64,000 bases of DNA from Thalassobacillus_A hwangdonensis (GTDB lineage Bacteria > Bacillota > Bacilli > Bacillales > Halobacillaceae). The stretch lies in NCBI RefSeq assembly GCF_042675915.1, contig NZ_JBHTKL010000005.1:62001-126000 (forward strand). Reading direction: 5' to 3'. Shown here in pieces: positions 33,677 through 42,836 of this stretch. Position 1 is the stretch's first letter. Each line of letters begins with the position of its first letter. The notes under the pieces were generated by a model. It was not told where the DNA came from, did not search any database, and was given only the letters and a program-made list of their open reading frames with translations. Made by a program: the position numbers and the translations under genes.

Positions 33677-34216
33677 TCAATCTTCTTTATCATGGTTAGA
33701 TGCTGAAGGAGAAACTGGAGTAATAGCTGGTAGACATGTAATTCCGCAGAAGCAATTCAAGTCGATGATGATACATATGCCAGTTGCTTCGAAGTTCGCA
33801 ATGCTTCTTCCAGGGAAGAATCTACACACATCACTGATATTTTTATCCGAAGGTTTAGGCTGGTTTCCACCGTTATTGACCGGAAGCAGCAACTCTACCT
33901 TCACACAGCAGTCACTGCCCTCGACGAAATGCTTCGCTTTGAGCACCGGTGTTTCTACACATTCGTAAGCAAATCCGCCAGATCCACCTCTAGGCGTCTG
34001 TACGACTCCACTTGCGATGAATGGCTTACAATTTTCACAGTAAAGGATGAATGGAACGGTCGTGTTCCCACCGTTAGCCGTCGATGGAGAAACAAGTTCC
34101 TGAATGGAAGTCTCGCAGCTCGTATCGCAATGTTTTTCTACTACATCATCCTGTGCATCGATGATATCACTGACGACGTCACAGATACAATCTTCTCTTC
34201 TTTTCCCACAGCTCAT
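33677..34216 (-). CDS. Spore coat protein, CotY/CotZ family
   Basis: Cysteine-rich outer-coat/crust protein that cross-links by disulfides. 179 residues with N-terminus MSCGKRREDCICDVVSDIID and the family features VEKHCDTSCETSIQELVSP, PFILYCENCKPFIASG and FVEGSDCCVKVELL; the C-terminal half has further cysteines (CRFFPG, LNCFCGITCLP). ATG at 34216 with AAGGAGTTGAG upstream. Convergent with the Atl gene. It supports the organism being spore-forming. Confidence 0.93.
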   Translation of the reverse strand: MSCGKRREDCICDVVSDIIDAQDDVVEKHCDTSCETSIQELVSPSTANGGNTTVPFILYCENCKPFIASGVVQTPRGGSGGFAYECVETPVLKAKHFVEGSDCCVKVELLLPVNNGGNQPKPSDKNISDVCRFFPGRSIANFEATGICIIIDLNCFCGITCLPAITPVSPSASNHDKED

Positions 34217-34247
34217 ATGCTCAACTCCTTTGAAGTTTCATACACTA

Positions 34248-34256
34248 TAACCTATG
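34248..34256 (-). promoter_or_regulatory. Possible sigma-K -10 element of the coat gene
   Basis: On the minus strand CATAGGTTA fits the mother-cell sigma-K -10 consensus CATANNNTA, about 32 bp before the start codon. The -35 (AC) element is too short to judge. Confidence 0.35.
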
Positions 34257-34340
34257 TCGCATAAGGGCAGGTGTCCGTGATTTTTGCATAAGGCAGCATA
34301 ATTGGACACATGTCTTGGGTTTATAAAAAGCGGCACCATT

Positions 34341-34383
34341 ATATTCGAACAATCATGCCGTGTTTTAATATTAATGTTCGTAT
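34341..34383. promoter_or_regulatory. Pair of inverted PurBoxes (PurR operator) upstream of purA
   Basis: ATATTCGAACAAT (34341-34353) and the inverted ATTAATGTTCGTAT (about 34370-34383) carry the CGAAC/GTTCG cores of PurR boxes, facing each other with the spacing known for purine genes of B. subtilis. They lie just upstream of the purA -35 element. Confidence 0.8.
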
Positions 34384-34389
34384 TTTCGA

Positions 34390-34418
34390 TTGACGAAACA
34401 GTCTGGAATTGATAAACT
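34390..34418 (+). promoter_or_regulatory. Sigma-A promoter of purA
   Basis: TTGACG (34390-34395) and TAAACT (34413-34418), 17-base spacer, directly after the PurBox pair. Confidence 0.75.
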
Positions 34419-34464
34419 TACCATGTTGTGAACCAAAGACAAACTTTGAAGGTGGAGGTGCCTT

Positions 34465-35754
34465 ATGTCTTCAGTAGTAGTAGTCGGGACCCAGTGGGGC
34501 GACGAAGGTAAAGGTAAAATTACAGATTTTCTATCACAGAATGCAGAAGTTGTTGCACGCTATCAAGGTGGAAACAACGCAGGACATACAATTAAATTTG
34601 ATGGAGTAACTTATAAATTACATTTGATTCCATCCGGGATCTTTTTTGATGATAAAATTTGTGTGCTTGGAAATGGAATGGTCATCGATCCAAAGGCCCT
34701 TCTTGAAGAGCTTGCATACTTACATGATAAAGGTGTTTCGACCGATAATCTGCGCATCAGCAATCGCGCACACATCATCCTTCCTTACCATCTGAAACTG
34801 GATGCACTGCAGGAAGAAGAAAAAGGTGCGAATAAAATCGGTACGACGAAAAAAGGCATCGGTCCTGCTTATATGGATAAAGCAGCCCGTGTCGGTATCC
34901 GCGTCGTTGATTTGCTGGATAAGGAAAGCTTCCGTGAGAAATTGGAGCAGAACCTTGCAGATAAAAACCGTCTGTTTGAAAAAGTGTATGAAACAGAAGC
35001 AGTGAAGGTCGAAGATATCTTAGAGGAGTATTACGAATACGGACAGCAGTTCAAAAAGTACGTATGTGATACTTCCGTCGTATTGAATGACAACCTTGAT
35101 GACGGCCGCCGCGTCCTTTTTGAAGGCGCACAAGGTGTCATGCTCGACATCGACCAGGGCACATACCCGTTCGTTACATCCTCCAACCCGATTGCAGGTG
35201 GCGTAACGATCGGATCCGGTGTAGGTCCTTCTAAAATCAAGCATGTCGTAGGGGTTTCCAAAGCATACACGACACGTGTCGGTGACGGTCCATTCCCTAC
35301 TGAACTGCATGACGAAATCGGTGATCAGATCCGTGAAGTCGGCCGTGAATATGGAACGACGACCGGACGCCCACGCCGTGTCGGCTGGTTTGACAGTGTT
35401 GTCGTCCGTCATGCTCGCCGTGTAAGTGGAATCACCGACCTTTCCTTGAACTCGATCGATGTCCTGACTGGAATTGAGACATTGAAAATATGTACGGCTT
35501 ATCGATATAAAGGTGAAATCATCGAAGAATTCCCAGCAAGCTTGAAAGAGCTAGCTGAATGTGAACCTGTGTACGAAGAAATGCCAGGCTGGACCGAAGA
35601 TATCACAGGAGTGAAGAGTCTCCATGAGCTTCCGGAAAATGCGCGACACTATGTCGAACGCATCTCCCAGTTGACCGGCATCCCACTGTCGATCTTCTCG
35701 GTAGGCCCAGATCGCTCGCAGACAAACGTCGTCCGCAGTGTCTATAGCGAATAA
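34465..35754 (+). CDS. purA: Adenylosuccinate synthetase PurA
   Basis: GTP-dependent ligase joining IMP and aspartate, the first committed step to AMP. 429 residues starting MSSVVVVGTQWGDEGKGKIT (glycine-rich P-loop with catalytic Asp), with ARYQGGNNAGHTI, GTTKKGIGPAYMDK, FEGAQGVMLDIDQGTYPFVT and the GTP motif near the C-terminus. AGGTGGAGG precedes the ATG. Single-gene unit with PurR boxes upstream and a terminator downstream. Confidence 0.97.
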   Translation: MSSVVVVGTQWGDEGKGKITDFLSQNAEVVARYQGGNNAGHTIKFDGVTYKLHLIPSGIFFDDKICVLGNGMVIDPKALLEELAYLHDKGVSTDNLRISNRAHIILPYHLKLDALQEEEKGANKIGTTKKGIGPAYMDKAARVGIRVVDLLDKESFREKLEQNLADKNRLFEKVYETEAVKVEDILEEYYEYGQQFKKYVCDTSVVLNDNLDDGRRVLFEGAQGVMLDIDQGTYPFVTSSNPIAGGVTIGSGVGPSKIKHVVGVSKAYTTRVGDGPFPTELHDEIGDQIREVGREYGTTTGRPRRVGWFDSVVVRHARRVSGITDLSLNSIDVLTGIETLKICTAYRYKGEIIEEFPASLKELAECEPVYEEMPGWTEDITGVKSLHELPENARHYVERISQLTGIPLSIFSVGPDRSQTNVVRSVYSE

Positions 35755-35763
35755 TAGTAGAAG

Positions 35764-35793
35764 GAGAGCCCCAATATGTGGCTCTCTTTTTTT
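35764..35793 (+). terminator. Terminator after purA
   Basis: GAGAGCC (35764-35770) pairs with GGCTCTC (35780-35786), followed by TTTTTTT. Confidence 0.88.
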
Positions 35794-35819
35794 GATTGGG
35801 GGTTGGGATGGTACTTGCG

Positions 35820-35912
35820 TTGACCGATTTGATGGTGGTTATGACCGATTTCAGCTAATTTTGACCGACTTTCACCAGATTTGGACCGATAATCCGCAAA
35901 CTTGACCGAAAC
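35820..35912. repeat. 20/21-bp phased repeat array B (core TTGACCGATTT)
   Basis: The hexamer GACCGA starts at 35822, 35843, 35863, 35884 and 35904 (steps 21, 20, 21, 20). Most cores have TT before and AT/TTT after. Spacers are not conserved. The array follows the purA terminator by 27 bp and precedes the tRNA-Phe promoter by about 40 bp, so unlike array A it is after the terminator. The rest of 35755-36077 is tRNA promoter and leader. Confidence 0.9.
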
Positions 35913-35953
35913 CCCAAGAAAGCGATTCTAATCTACTTTTGTCGAAAAAAGTA

Positions 35954-35983
35954 TTGCACCCCTCCAATCATCTATGATACGAT
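35954..35983 (+). promoter_or_regulatory. Sigma-A promoter of the tRNA-Phe gene
   Basis: TTGCAC (35954-35959) and TACGAT (35978-35983), 18-base spacer. The precursor would carry a ~90-base leader (to 36077) in which I recognise nothing further. Confidence 0.55.
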
Positions 35984-36077
35984 AAATCACGTTGCCGCAA
36001 TAAAGAGGCTGAGTTGGCTAACGAGCACACTCACGTGAACAACGCGGAAACACTATTAAAAATATAATTACTATTAT

Positions 36078-36150
<73 letters not shown>

Positions 36151-36156
36151 CTACAA

Positions 36157-36191
36157 AGAAGACCTGTTTCGACACAGGTCTTCTTTTTTTT
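36157..36191 (+). terminator. Terminator after tRNA-Phe
   Basis: AAGAAGACCTGT (36157-36168) pairs with ACAGGTCTTCTT (36173-36184), loop TTCG, followed by a T-run. The following stretch to 36449 holds a possible WalR-type box (TGTAAC-N5-TGCAAA, 36191-36207, one mismatch) and otherwise nothing I recognise. Confidence 0.93.
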
Positions 36192-36449
36192 GTAACATTA
36201 TTGCAAAATAAGTCTGAATATTTTGGAGGTATACAACATTTTCAGGGCATTATTACACCTAATGTGATAAATACCCCTTACAAAAATACCAATTTTAACC
36301 ATGTAGATTATAAGTTTGTTACATTTGGTCTAGTTCCATTCCAAAAGTCACAGGCATTATGATAGATTAATAAAGTGACAAAAATTACGCCGAAAATATC
36401 TTAATATATAGATTTATGTGTATGGGTAAAGGTTTAGGAGGATTTTATT

Positions 36450-37877
36450 GTGGTGAGGAAAGTGACGGAAGCAAAGAAGAAATCGAGTATCATCAAGAAA
36501 GTTGCCTTGACGACAGTGATCGGGATGGGACTTACCTTCGGCTCAGTATATGCGGAAGATAGTTTGCCGACGATCTATCATGTCTATGTAGACGACGAAT
36601 ACATAGGTGCAGTAGAAGATAAAGGAATTGTACAGAAATATGTACAGTCCCAGATTTCAGATGTACAGAAAGACCATAAGGAATACACGCTGACAACTGG
36701 TGAAGAAATCAGCTATGTTCCGGAGAAAGTGTTCGATCCTTCCTTCAACAATCAAAAAGTTTTGGACGAGCTCAAGGATGAAGTTTCCGTTGAAGTGGAA
36801 ACTGTAGGTCTTAGCATTGGTGATGAAACGATTGCACACTTGCCTACCAAAGAAGCTGCTGAAGAAGCACTTCAGCAATTGAAATTGAAGTACATTGATG
36901 AGTCTACCCTGAAAGAAGTAGAGTCAAACATGAAAAATAGTAAAAAACCAGAAGTGAAAACTGGTGATTCTACTATAATAGACGTCACACTGTCCGAAGA
37001 AGTTTCATTTTCCAATGAAAAAACTTCACTGGATGATGTATTGACTGTAATAGACGCTGTAAAGTTGCTTCAAAATGGCTATCTTGCTGAGAAGAAGCAC
37101 AAAGTAGCAGAAGGAGAAACGCTAGGCGAGATTGCCGGACAATATGATCTGGATACAGATAAATTGATTGAGCTGAACAAAGAGCTGAAAGAAGATAATC
37201 CGCTGCAAATCGGCCAGGAGCTGAATGTAACGGAAAAGCAGCCATACGTGGATGTCATTGTGAAAGAAGAGACGAAGAAAAAAGAAACGATTGATCATGA
37301 AACGGAAACGAAGACTTCCGACTCCATGTATAAAGGAGAAGAGAAAGTCACTCAGGAAGGTTCCGATGGAGAGAAGGTCGTTCACACTGCAACAACAAAA
37401 GTGAACGGGAAATCGACAAAGACGGAAACTCTGGACGAAGAAGTGACAAAGGAAGCTGTCAATAAATTGATTGTCAAAGGTACAAAAGTTAAGCCATCAC
37501 GTGGAACAGGAAACTTTGTTCGACCTACAGTGGGTGGAACAATTACGAGTAAGCAAGGCCAGCGTTGGGGCTCCCACCATAAAGGAATCGACATCGCTGG
37601 TGTCAGCGACCGTACAATTAAAGCAGCAGACAACGGTGTGGTTGTTTCTGCAGGAAATTCTAACGATGGATACGGGAATAAGATTGTCATTAATCACAAC
37701 AATGGATTCAAAACGATTTATGCCCACCTTTCTTCCATCAGTGTCAAACCAGGTCAGACGGTTACACGTGGAAGTAAGATCGGTATGATGGGGTCGACTG
37801 GACACTCCACTGGTGTCCACCTCCACTTCGAGGTATATAAAAATGGAAAGCTCCAAAATCCGCTAAGTCATTTATAA
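36450..37877 (+). CDS. LysM/G5 domain M23 metallopeptidase (cell-wall hydrolase)
   Basis: Predicted exported peptidoglycan endopeptidase. 475 residues; GTG start with AGGAGGATTT upstream. A signal-anchor (IIKKVALTTVIGMGLTFGSVYA) is followed by an N-terminal domain (about 40-210), a LysM (HKVAEGETLGEIAGQYDLD, about 217-262), a G5 domain (about 268-345) and an M23 domain with the zinc motifs HHKGIDIAG and HLHFEV. It directly precedes walRK, whose regulon in B. subtilis is made of such hydrolases, so it is a likely WalR target; the WalR box noted upstream is weak evidence. Confidence 0.9.
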   Translation: MVRKVTEAKKKSSIIKKVALTTVIGMGLTFGSVYAEDSLPTIYHVYVDDEYIGAVEDKGIVQKYVQSQISDVQKDHKEYTLTTGEEISYVPEKVFDPSFNNQKVLDELKDEVSVEVETVGLSIGDETIAHLPTKEAAEEALQQLKLKYIDESTLKEVESNMKNSKKPEVKTGDSTIIDVTLSEEVSFSNEKTSLDDVLTVIDAVKLLQNGYLAEKKHKVAEGETLGEIAGQYDLDTDKLIELNKELKEDNPLQIGQELNVTEKQPYVDVIVKEETKKKETIDHETETKTSDSMYKGEEKVTQEGSDGEKVVHTATTKVNGKSTKTETLDEEVTKEAVNKLIVKGTKVKPSRGTGNFVRPTVGGTITSKQGQRWGSHHKGIDIAGVSDRTIKAADNGVVVSAGNSNDGYGNKIVINHNNGFKTIYAHLSSISVKPGQTVTRGSKIGMMGSTGHSTGVHLHFEVYKNGKLQNPLSHL

Positions 37878-37885
37878 GTTTTTCA

Positions 37886-37924
37886 GAAGCCGCGCGCAAT
37901 CATAGTTGCTGCGCGGCTTCTTTT
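37886..37924 (+). terminator. Terminator after the M23 peptidase gene
   Basis: GAAGCCGCGC (37886-37895) pairs with GCGCGGCTTC (37911-37920), extended by GCAA/TTGC, followed by TTTTA. Confidence 0.9.
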
Positions 37925-38038
37925 ATGACGCGATTATCACGCGATAAGACATTTACGCAGAAATGAGTTAGAATAAGGAAAACGTGACAAATACTAAGCA
38001 AACATAAATAAACAATATGGAAAAGGGATGTGTAACTA

Positions 38039-38743
38039 ATGAGTCAGAAGATTCTTGTAGTAGATGATGAAAAGCCGATCAATGATATATTGAAGTTCAA
38101 CCTTGAAAAAGAAGGATATGAAGTCGTATGTGCGTTTGATGGAGATGAAGCCATCGAACTTGCGAATGAAGAGACTCCGGATCTGATTCTTTTGGACATC
38201 ATGCTTCCAGGAAAAGATGGTAACGAGGTGTGCCGTGAAGTTCGTAAAACTCAAAACATGCCGATCATCATGCTGACAGCAAAGGACTCTGAAATAGATA
38301 AGGTGCTTGGACTTGAGCTTGGTGCCGATGATTATGTGACCAAGCCGTTCAGTAATCGCGAACTTGTTGCTCGTGTGAAAGCGAACCTTCGCCGTCGTCA
38401 GGCTGAACCAGAAGACCCGAACAGCAAAAATAAAGATATCAAAGTCGGCCGCCTTGTTATCCACCCGGACGCGTACACTGTTACGCGTGATGGTGATTAT
38501 ATCGAATTGACTCACCGCGAATTTGAATTGCTTCATTACCTTGCTCGTCATATTGGACAAGTGATGACCCGGGAACACCTGCTTGAAACAGTATGGGGTT
38601 ATGATTACTACGGTGATGTACGTACAGTCGACGTAACCGTCCGTCGTCTTCGTGAGAAAATCGAAGAAAATCCAAGCAATCCGGTATGGATCGTGACGCG
38701 CAGAGGTGTAGGATACTATCTACGTAATCCAGAGCAGGAGTAG
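38039..38743 (+). CDS. walR: Response regulator WalR (YycF)
   Basis: OmpR/PhoB-family regulator of cell-wall metabolism, essential in B. subtilis. 234 residues: receiver domain with DDEKPIND, the phospho-acceptor Asp53 in LILLDIMLPGKDG, Lys in VTKPFSNREL, and a C-terminal winged helix with TVDVTVRRLREKIE. Length and sequence closely match YycF. ATG at 38039 with AAAGGGATGTG upstream. First gene of walRKHIJ-htrC. Confidence 0.97.
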   Translation: MSQKILVVDDEKPINDILKFNLEKEGYEVVCAFDGDEAIELANEETPDLILLDIMLPGKDGNEVCREVRKTQNMPIIMLTAKDSEIDKVLGLELGADDYVTKPFSNRELVARVKANLRRRQAEPEDPNSKNKDIKVGRLVIHPDAYTVTRDGDYIELTHREFELLHYLARHIGQVMTREHLLETVWGYDYYGDVRTVDVTVRRLREKIEENPSNPVWIVTRRGVGYYLRNPEQE

Positions 38744-38749
38744 TGTTGT

Positions 38750-40582
38750 ATGAAGAAAGTCAGCTTTTTCAGTTCCATCCGGTGGAAAGTGATCGTTGTA
38801 TATATTCTACTTTTATTATTAGGCATCCAAGTCATTGGTGCCTATTTTGCTAAGAACCTCCAGGATCGATTGGAGAATAATTTCATTTCTTCCGTTGAGG
38901 AAAGCTCGAATGTATTGAAATTCAGTCTTAAAGAAGCATTTCAGAAAGAGAACGAGCGAACCGAAGATGACCCTACTCTGGAATCCGAGGTGAGGAGCAT
39001 CCTCTATGACTTTGATCCTCAGGATATTTCCACGATGCTTGTCATTGATCAAAACAGTCGGATCATTGCTGCTGAAGGACAGAATTATGACGAACAGTCA
39101 ATTGTAGGAACGAAAACAAACCTTCAGATTATCAAGACAACCTTACTGATCGGCGAGGGAGAAACAGCAGAGGGACTGAATGAACAGACGAATGACCGCG
39201 TTTTCGTAAAAACGGAACCAATCATGGTAGGAAATACTGTGGTCGGTGCAATTTATATTGAAGCCGATATGAGTGTCATCTACGATCAGATGCAAGAAAT
39301 CAACCAGATTTTTGCACAGGGTACATTAATTTCACTGACAATTACGGTGTTATTAGGTGTGCTTGTCGCCCGTTCAATTACAAAGCCGATTTCCGAAATG
39401 CGTAAGCAGGCAAAAGTAATGGCGACAGGTGACTTCTCGCAAAAAGTAAATGTGTACGGTACGGATGAAATCGGTCAACTCGGTATGACATTCAACGATC
39501 TTAACGACAAGCTGAAGCTATCGCAGGCGACGACAGAAGGAGAGAGACGGAAGCTCAGCTCTGTCCTTTCCAACATGTCGGATGGTGTAGTGGCCACTGA
39601 CCGCCTCGGTGCCATCACACTGATGAATGCTCCTGCTACGATGCTGATCGGGCAGACATTCGAGGACGTCCAGGGCCAGTCTTTGATTGATGTACTTAAT
39701 ATCAATGATCAGATTTCCGATATTTCGGAAATTGAAGAGGTTGGTTCGATGATAATCGACATGAGTACCGATGAGGAGCCATTTTTGCTGAAAGCCAATT
39801 TTTCCGTAGTTGAAGATGAGTTTGAAGAGATGGGTGGTTTCATCACTGTATTAAGTGACGTTACCGAGCAGGAACGAGTGGAGCAGGAGCGACGGGATTT
39901 TGTTTCAAATGTTTCGCATGAACTGCGTACTCCTCTGACAACGATGCGAAGTTATTTGGAGGCCCTTTCTGAAGGTGCCTGGGAAGATAAGGAAATCGCG
40001 CCGAAGTTTCTCGACGTCACGCAAAATGAAACCGAGCGGATGATCCGTCTTGTCAATGATCTATTGCAGCTATCAAAAATGGATGCAAAGAATTACAATC
40101 TATCAAAGGATAGAGTAGATTTCAATCCGTTTTTCCACCATATCATCGACCGATTCGAAATGAATAAGGTGGAACATATCGCTTTTGAGCGATTAATACC
40201 GGATGAGCGTGTATTCGTCTGGATGGACCAAGATAAAATCACCCAGGTGCTAGATAATATCATCTCCAATGCCATCAAATATTCTCCAGAGGGCGGAACA
40301 ATCCGGTTCCATACAGAAAAACGCCGAAATAAACTGGAAATCAGTGTGTCGGATGAAGGGATGGGGATCCCTACCGAAAAAGTCGACAAGATTTTCGAGC
40401 GCTTCTATCGTGTCGACCGTGCTCGAACCCGTAAATTAGGCGGAACTGGTCTTGGTCTTGCTATTGCCCGGGAAATGATAGAGGCACACCATGGCGAAAT
40501 TTGGGCGAAAAGTAAAGAAGGTAAAGGAACAACCGTTTTCTTTACACTTCCGCTAATGAAGAAGCGGAGGGATCAATCATGA
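38750..40582 (+). CDS. walK: Sensor histidine kinase WalK (YycG)
   Basis: Membrane kinase that phosphorylates WalR in response to cell-wall status. 610 residues: TM1 (about 12-32), extracellular PDC/Cache domain, TM2 (about 183-205, LISLTITVLLGVLVA), HAMP, cytoplasmic PAS (about 265-340), HisKA with the phospho-acceptor His in FVSNVSHELRTPLTT, and HATPase_c with DNIISNAIKYSPEGG, DEGMGIP and GGTGLGLAIA. Starts 6 bp after walR; its stop overlaps walH by 4 bp. Confidence 0.97.
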   Translation: MKKVSFFSSIRWKVIVVYILLLLLGIQVIGAYFAKNLQDRLENNFISSVEESSNVLKFSLKEAFQKENERTEDDPTLESEVRSILYDFDPQDISTMLVIDQNSRIIAAEGQNYDEQSIVGTKTNLQIIKTTLLIGEGETAEGLNEQTNDRVFVKTEPIMVGNTVVGAIYIEADMSVIYDQMQEINQIFAQGTLISLTITVLLGVLVARSITKPISEMRKQAKVMATGDFSQKVNVYGTDEIGQLGMTFNDLNDKLKLSQATTEGERRKLSSVLSNMSDGVVATDRLGAITLMNAPATMLIGQTFEDVQGQSLIDVLNINDQISDISEIEEVGSMIIDMSTDEEPFLLKANFSVVEDEFEEMGGFITVLSDVTEQERVEQERRDFVSNVSHELRTPLTTMRSYLEALSEGAWEDKEIAPKFLDVTQNETERMIRLVNDLLQLSKMDAKNYNLSKDRVDFNPFFHHIIDRFEMNKVEHIAFERLIPDERVFVWMDQDKITQVLDNIISNAIKYSPEGGTIRFHTEKRRNKLEISVSDEGMGIPTEKVDKIFERFYRVDRARTRKLGGTGLGLAIAREMIEAHHGEIWAKSKEGKGTTVFFTLPLMKKRRDQS

Positions 40583-41937
40583 ACATAGAAACGCTAAAAT
40601 CGATTACATTGACGATTCTGATCGCCTTCAGTCTGTTTCTGACGGTCTCCTTATGGTATTACCAGCCCAATCTGGAGCCTATTGATGATAAGAATGTTGG
40701 TGCGGACACTAATATTGAAGAAGGTGTGACAAATAATCTATCTGAACTTGTAGTACCTGACCGTGTCATCCTGCATAAACAGGATCGTTTTTATAGTTTC
40801 CGAAATCAACTAGACCGAGAACGTTTCTTATCAGAAGTGAAAAATTGGACGATCAACGGCTTTTCCAGTCGAAACTTCATTCCGCAAAAGGGCTTATTAG
40901 CTGAATTGCATTTCCCTACAGCGATTCCTTCCAGCACGATTCAAAATCTGTTCACATTGTCGGAAGGAGCAGCATCCGGGATTATACCGGAGATGAACTT
41001 CAAGGAAGTTTATTTTGTTAACGATAATAACGAAAAGGTGGAAGTGTTTTTCAAAAAAGAGGATGAGGAAGGGTACATGGTAACCGCAATTCAGTCTGTC
41101 AGTGCGCTTCAGAGGCTGGATATGCAGAAAATCAATGAACCACTGAATGAACAACTTCTGTTTGATGCTGAAGGAGTAACAGAACGGATTTTTGTTCCGG
41201 CAGATGCAAGGAAGATTCCGGACTATGTTCTGTTAGCAACAGATATCGATAAAGAACCGTTGATCAGTACGCTATTCACTGAAAGAAATAATGTAAGAGT
41301 TAGTTCGACGAGTGATAATGGCAAGCGTTATTATGATAGTGAGAGTGAAATGGAAGTGCCGAACGGTGACAAGTACATGCGGTTCCGAACGGCGACAAGT
41401 ACTGAATTATCGAACATGACAATGGGAGATGTACTGGTGCAAAGTATCGATTTCGTGAATGATCATACTGGATGGACAAATAAATTCCAGTTGACCGAAC
41501 TCACAGATCGTCAAGCGACGTACCGCATGCATTTTCAAGGTATTCCTCTTCTGAACTGGGATAACCTCACCACCATTCATATCGAATATGTGCAGCAGCA
41601 GGTCGCGAATTATGATCGACCGTTGATCAGCATCGAAGGGGAACTGGATAATAGTGATGGTGATGAAGACAATGGTAATGTAAGACAACTTCCTTCGGGT
41701 GAAACGGTCACCAGCTATTTAGTGAACAATTACGATGAAGACTATCTCGGTAGAATTGAAGATGTAAAAATCGGTTATCGACTGGTCTCCCCGGCAGAAG
41801 CCTCAGTTGTCTATTATGTTCAGCCTTACTGGCATATCAAGATCAACGGCGGCTGGGAACAATTCGAAATTGATGAATTGTCCAATATGCGTTCTTCAGG
41901 CAAGGGAGGTGCTGGACTTGCAATGGGGCCAAATTAA
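40579..41937 (+). CDS. walH: WalRK regulatory protein WalH (YycH)
   Basis: Single-pass membrane protein with a large extracytoplasmic region that, with WalI, restrains WalK activity in B. subtilis. 452 residues; one N-terminal helix (SITLTILIAFSLFLTVSLWYY) and a mixed beta-rich domain. ATG overlaps the walK stop (ATGA). Its last 20 bases overlap walI. Assignment rests on position in the walRKHIJ operon and the membrane topology. Confidence 0.92.
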   Translation: MNIETLKSITLTILIAFSLFLTVSLWYYQPNLEPIDDKNVGADTNIEEGVTNNLSELVVPDRVILHKQDRFYSFRNQLDRERFLSEVKNWTINGFSSRNFIPQKGLLAELHFPTAIPSSTIQNLFTLSEGAASGIIPEMNFKEVYFVNDNNEKVEVFFKKEDEEGYMVTAIQSVSALQRLDMQKINEPLNEQLLFDAEGVTERIFVPADARKIPDYVLLATDIDKEPLISTLFTERNNVRVSSTSDNGKRYYDSESEMEVPNGDKYMRFRTATSTELSNMTMGDVLVQSIDFVNDHTGWTNKFQLTELTDRQATYRMHFQGIPLLNWDNLTTIHIEYVQQQVANYDRPLISIEGELDNSDGDEDNGNVRQLPSGETVTSYLVNNYDEDYLGRIEDVKIGYRLVSPAEASVVYYVQPYWHIKINGGWEQFEIDELSNMRSSGKGGAGLAMGPN

Positions 41938-42814
41938 AACATTGTTTATCCTCAGCTTCCTTATTGTCGATATCTTTCTATTGAATCAATTACTGGATAA
42001 AAGATTTGAAGTGACTGAATCTTTTGGCGGAAATGATACCCCGTTGGCTGAGCAGATGGAGGCGGATGATATTGATGTAAGTGCCGTCCCGAGTGACACT
42101 CCGAAGGCATCCTACTTGACATTGGATAGGGCAGAGTTTACCGAAGATGATAAAACTGAGCTTGATCAAATTGATGGACTTAATGCAAGAATTTATAATG
42201 ATGACCTGATCGCAGCCAGGTTTGAAGAACCGATTCCAATCGATGAAGATGCCAGCAGAGAAGAGATTATGGAGTTAGTGAATGATACATTCCTATATAA
42301 TGATTTATATTCGTACTGGGGATGGAACAAAGCAGAAAATGTACTGATGTTCTTTCAGAAAAGTAAAGGCAGTACCGTTTATTTCAATGAGAGTGGTATG
42401 ATCATGTTTCTGGTGGAAAAAGGAGAGATTGTCGGGTATGTGCAGACACGTCTGAAACCTCCAAATGAAGAAGATGTGGATGAAAAGGAACTGATCCCGC
42501 CAATCAGTGCTGTATATCTGCTTTATACAAGAAATCATATTGTACCTGGAGATGAAGTGACCGATGTGACACTCGGCTACCATTCCAAGATCAAACCGGA
42601 ATTGGACGGGTTAAGCCGCTTGCAGATTTTCGCTCCGGTTTATAAAGTGACGATCAACAATGAGAAGGAACTGTTCTTGAATGCAACGCCGTATGAAGGA
42701 ATCATTGAAATGAATGAAAGTGAATTCATTAAGCAGACCAAAGAAAAATTCACGGAGACGATCCAGTCTAATAATGGACCGGTTGTACCTATGGAAGACG
42801 GAACAGAACAATAA
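41918..42814 (+). CDS. walI: WalRK regulatory protein WalI (YycI)
   Basis: Partner of WalH in the inhibitory complex with WalK. Start chosen as TTG at 41918, giving MQWGQIKTLFILSFLIVDIF, with the ribosome site AAGGGAGGTG seven bases upstream; this mirrors B. subtilis YycI, and no ATG in the frame is better placed. 298 residues: one N-terminal membrane helix and an extracytoplasmic domain ending in an acidic tail (PMEDGTEQ). Overlaps the end of walH by 20 bp. Confidence 0.9.
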   Translation: MQWGQIKTLFILSFLIVDIFLLNQLLDKRFEVTESFGGNDTPLAEQMEADDIDVSAVPSDTPKASYLTLDRAEFTEDDKTELDQIDGLNARIYNDDLIAARFEEPIPIDEDASREEIMELVNDTFLYNDLYSYWGWNKAENVLMFFQKSKGSTVYFNESGMIMFLVEKGEIVGYVQTRLKPPNEEDVDEKELIPPISAVYLLYTRNHIVPGDEVTDVTLGYHSKIKPELDGLSRLQIFAPVYKVTINNEKELFLNATPYEGIIEMNESEFIKQTKEKFTETIQSNNGPVVPMEDGTEQ

Positions 42815-42836
42815 TGAGTAAGTGGAGGGTCGAAGG

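Noticed and set aside
35990..36077. A second RNA gene in the tRNA-Phe leader
   Set aside because: Short complementary pieces exist (GCCGC/GCGG), but no cloverleaf or known small-RNA fold could be built.
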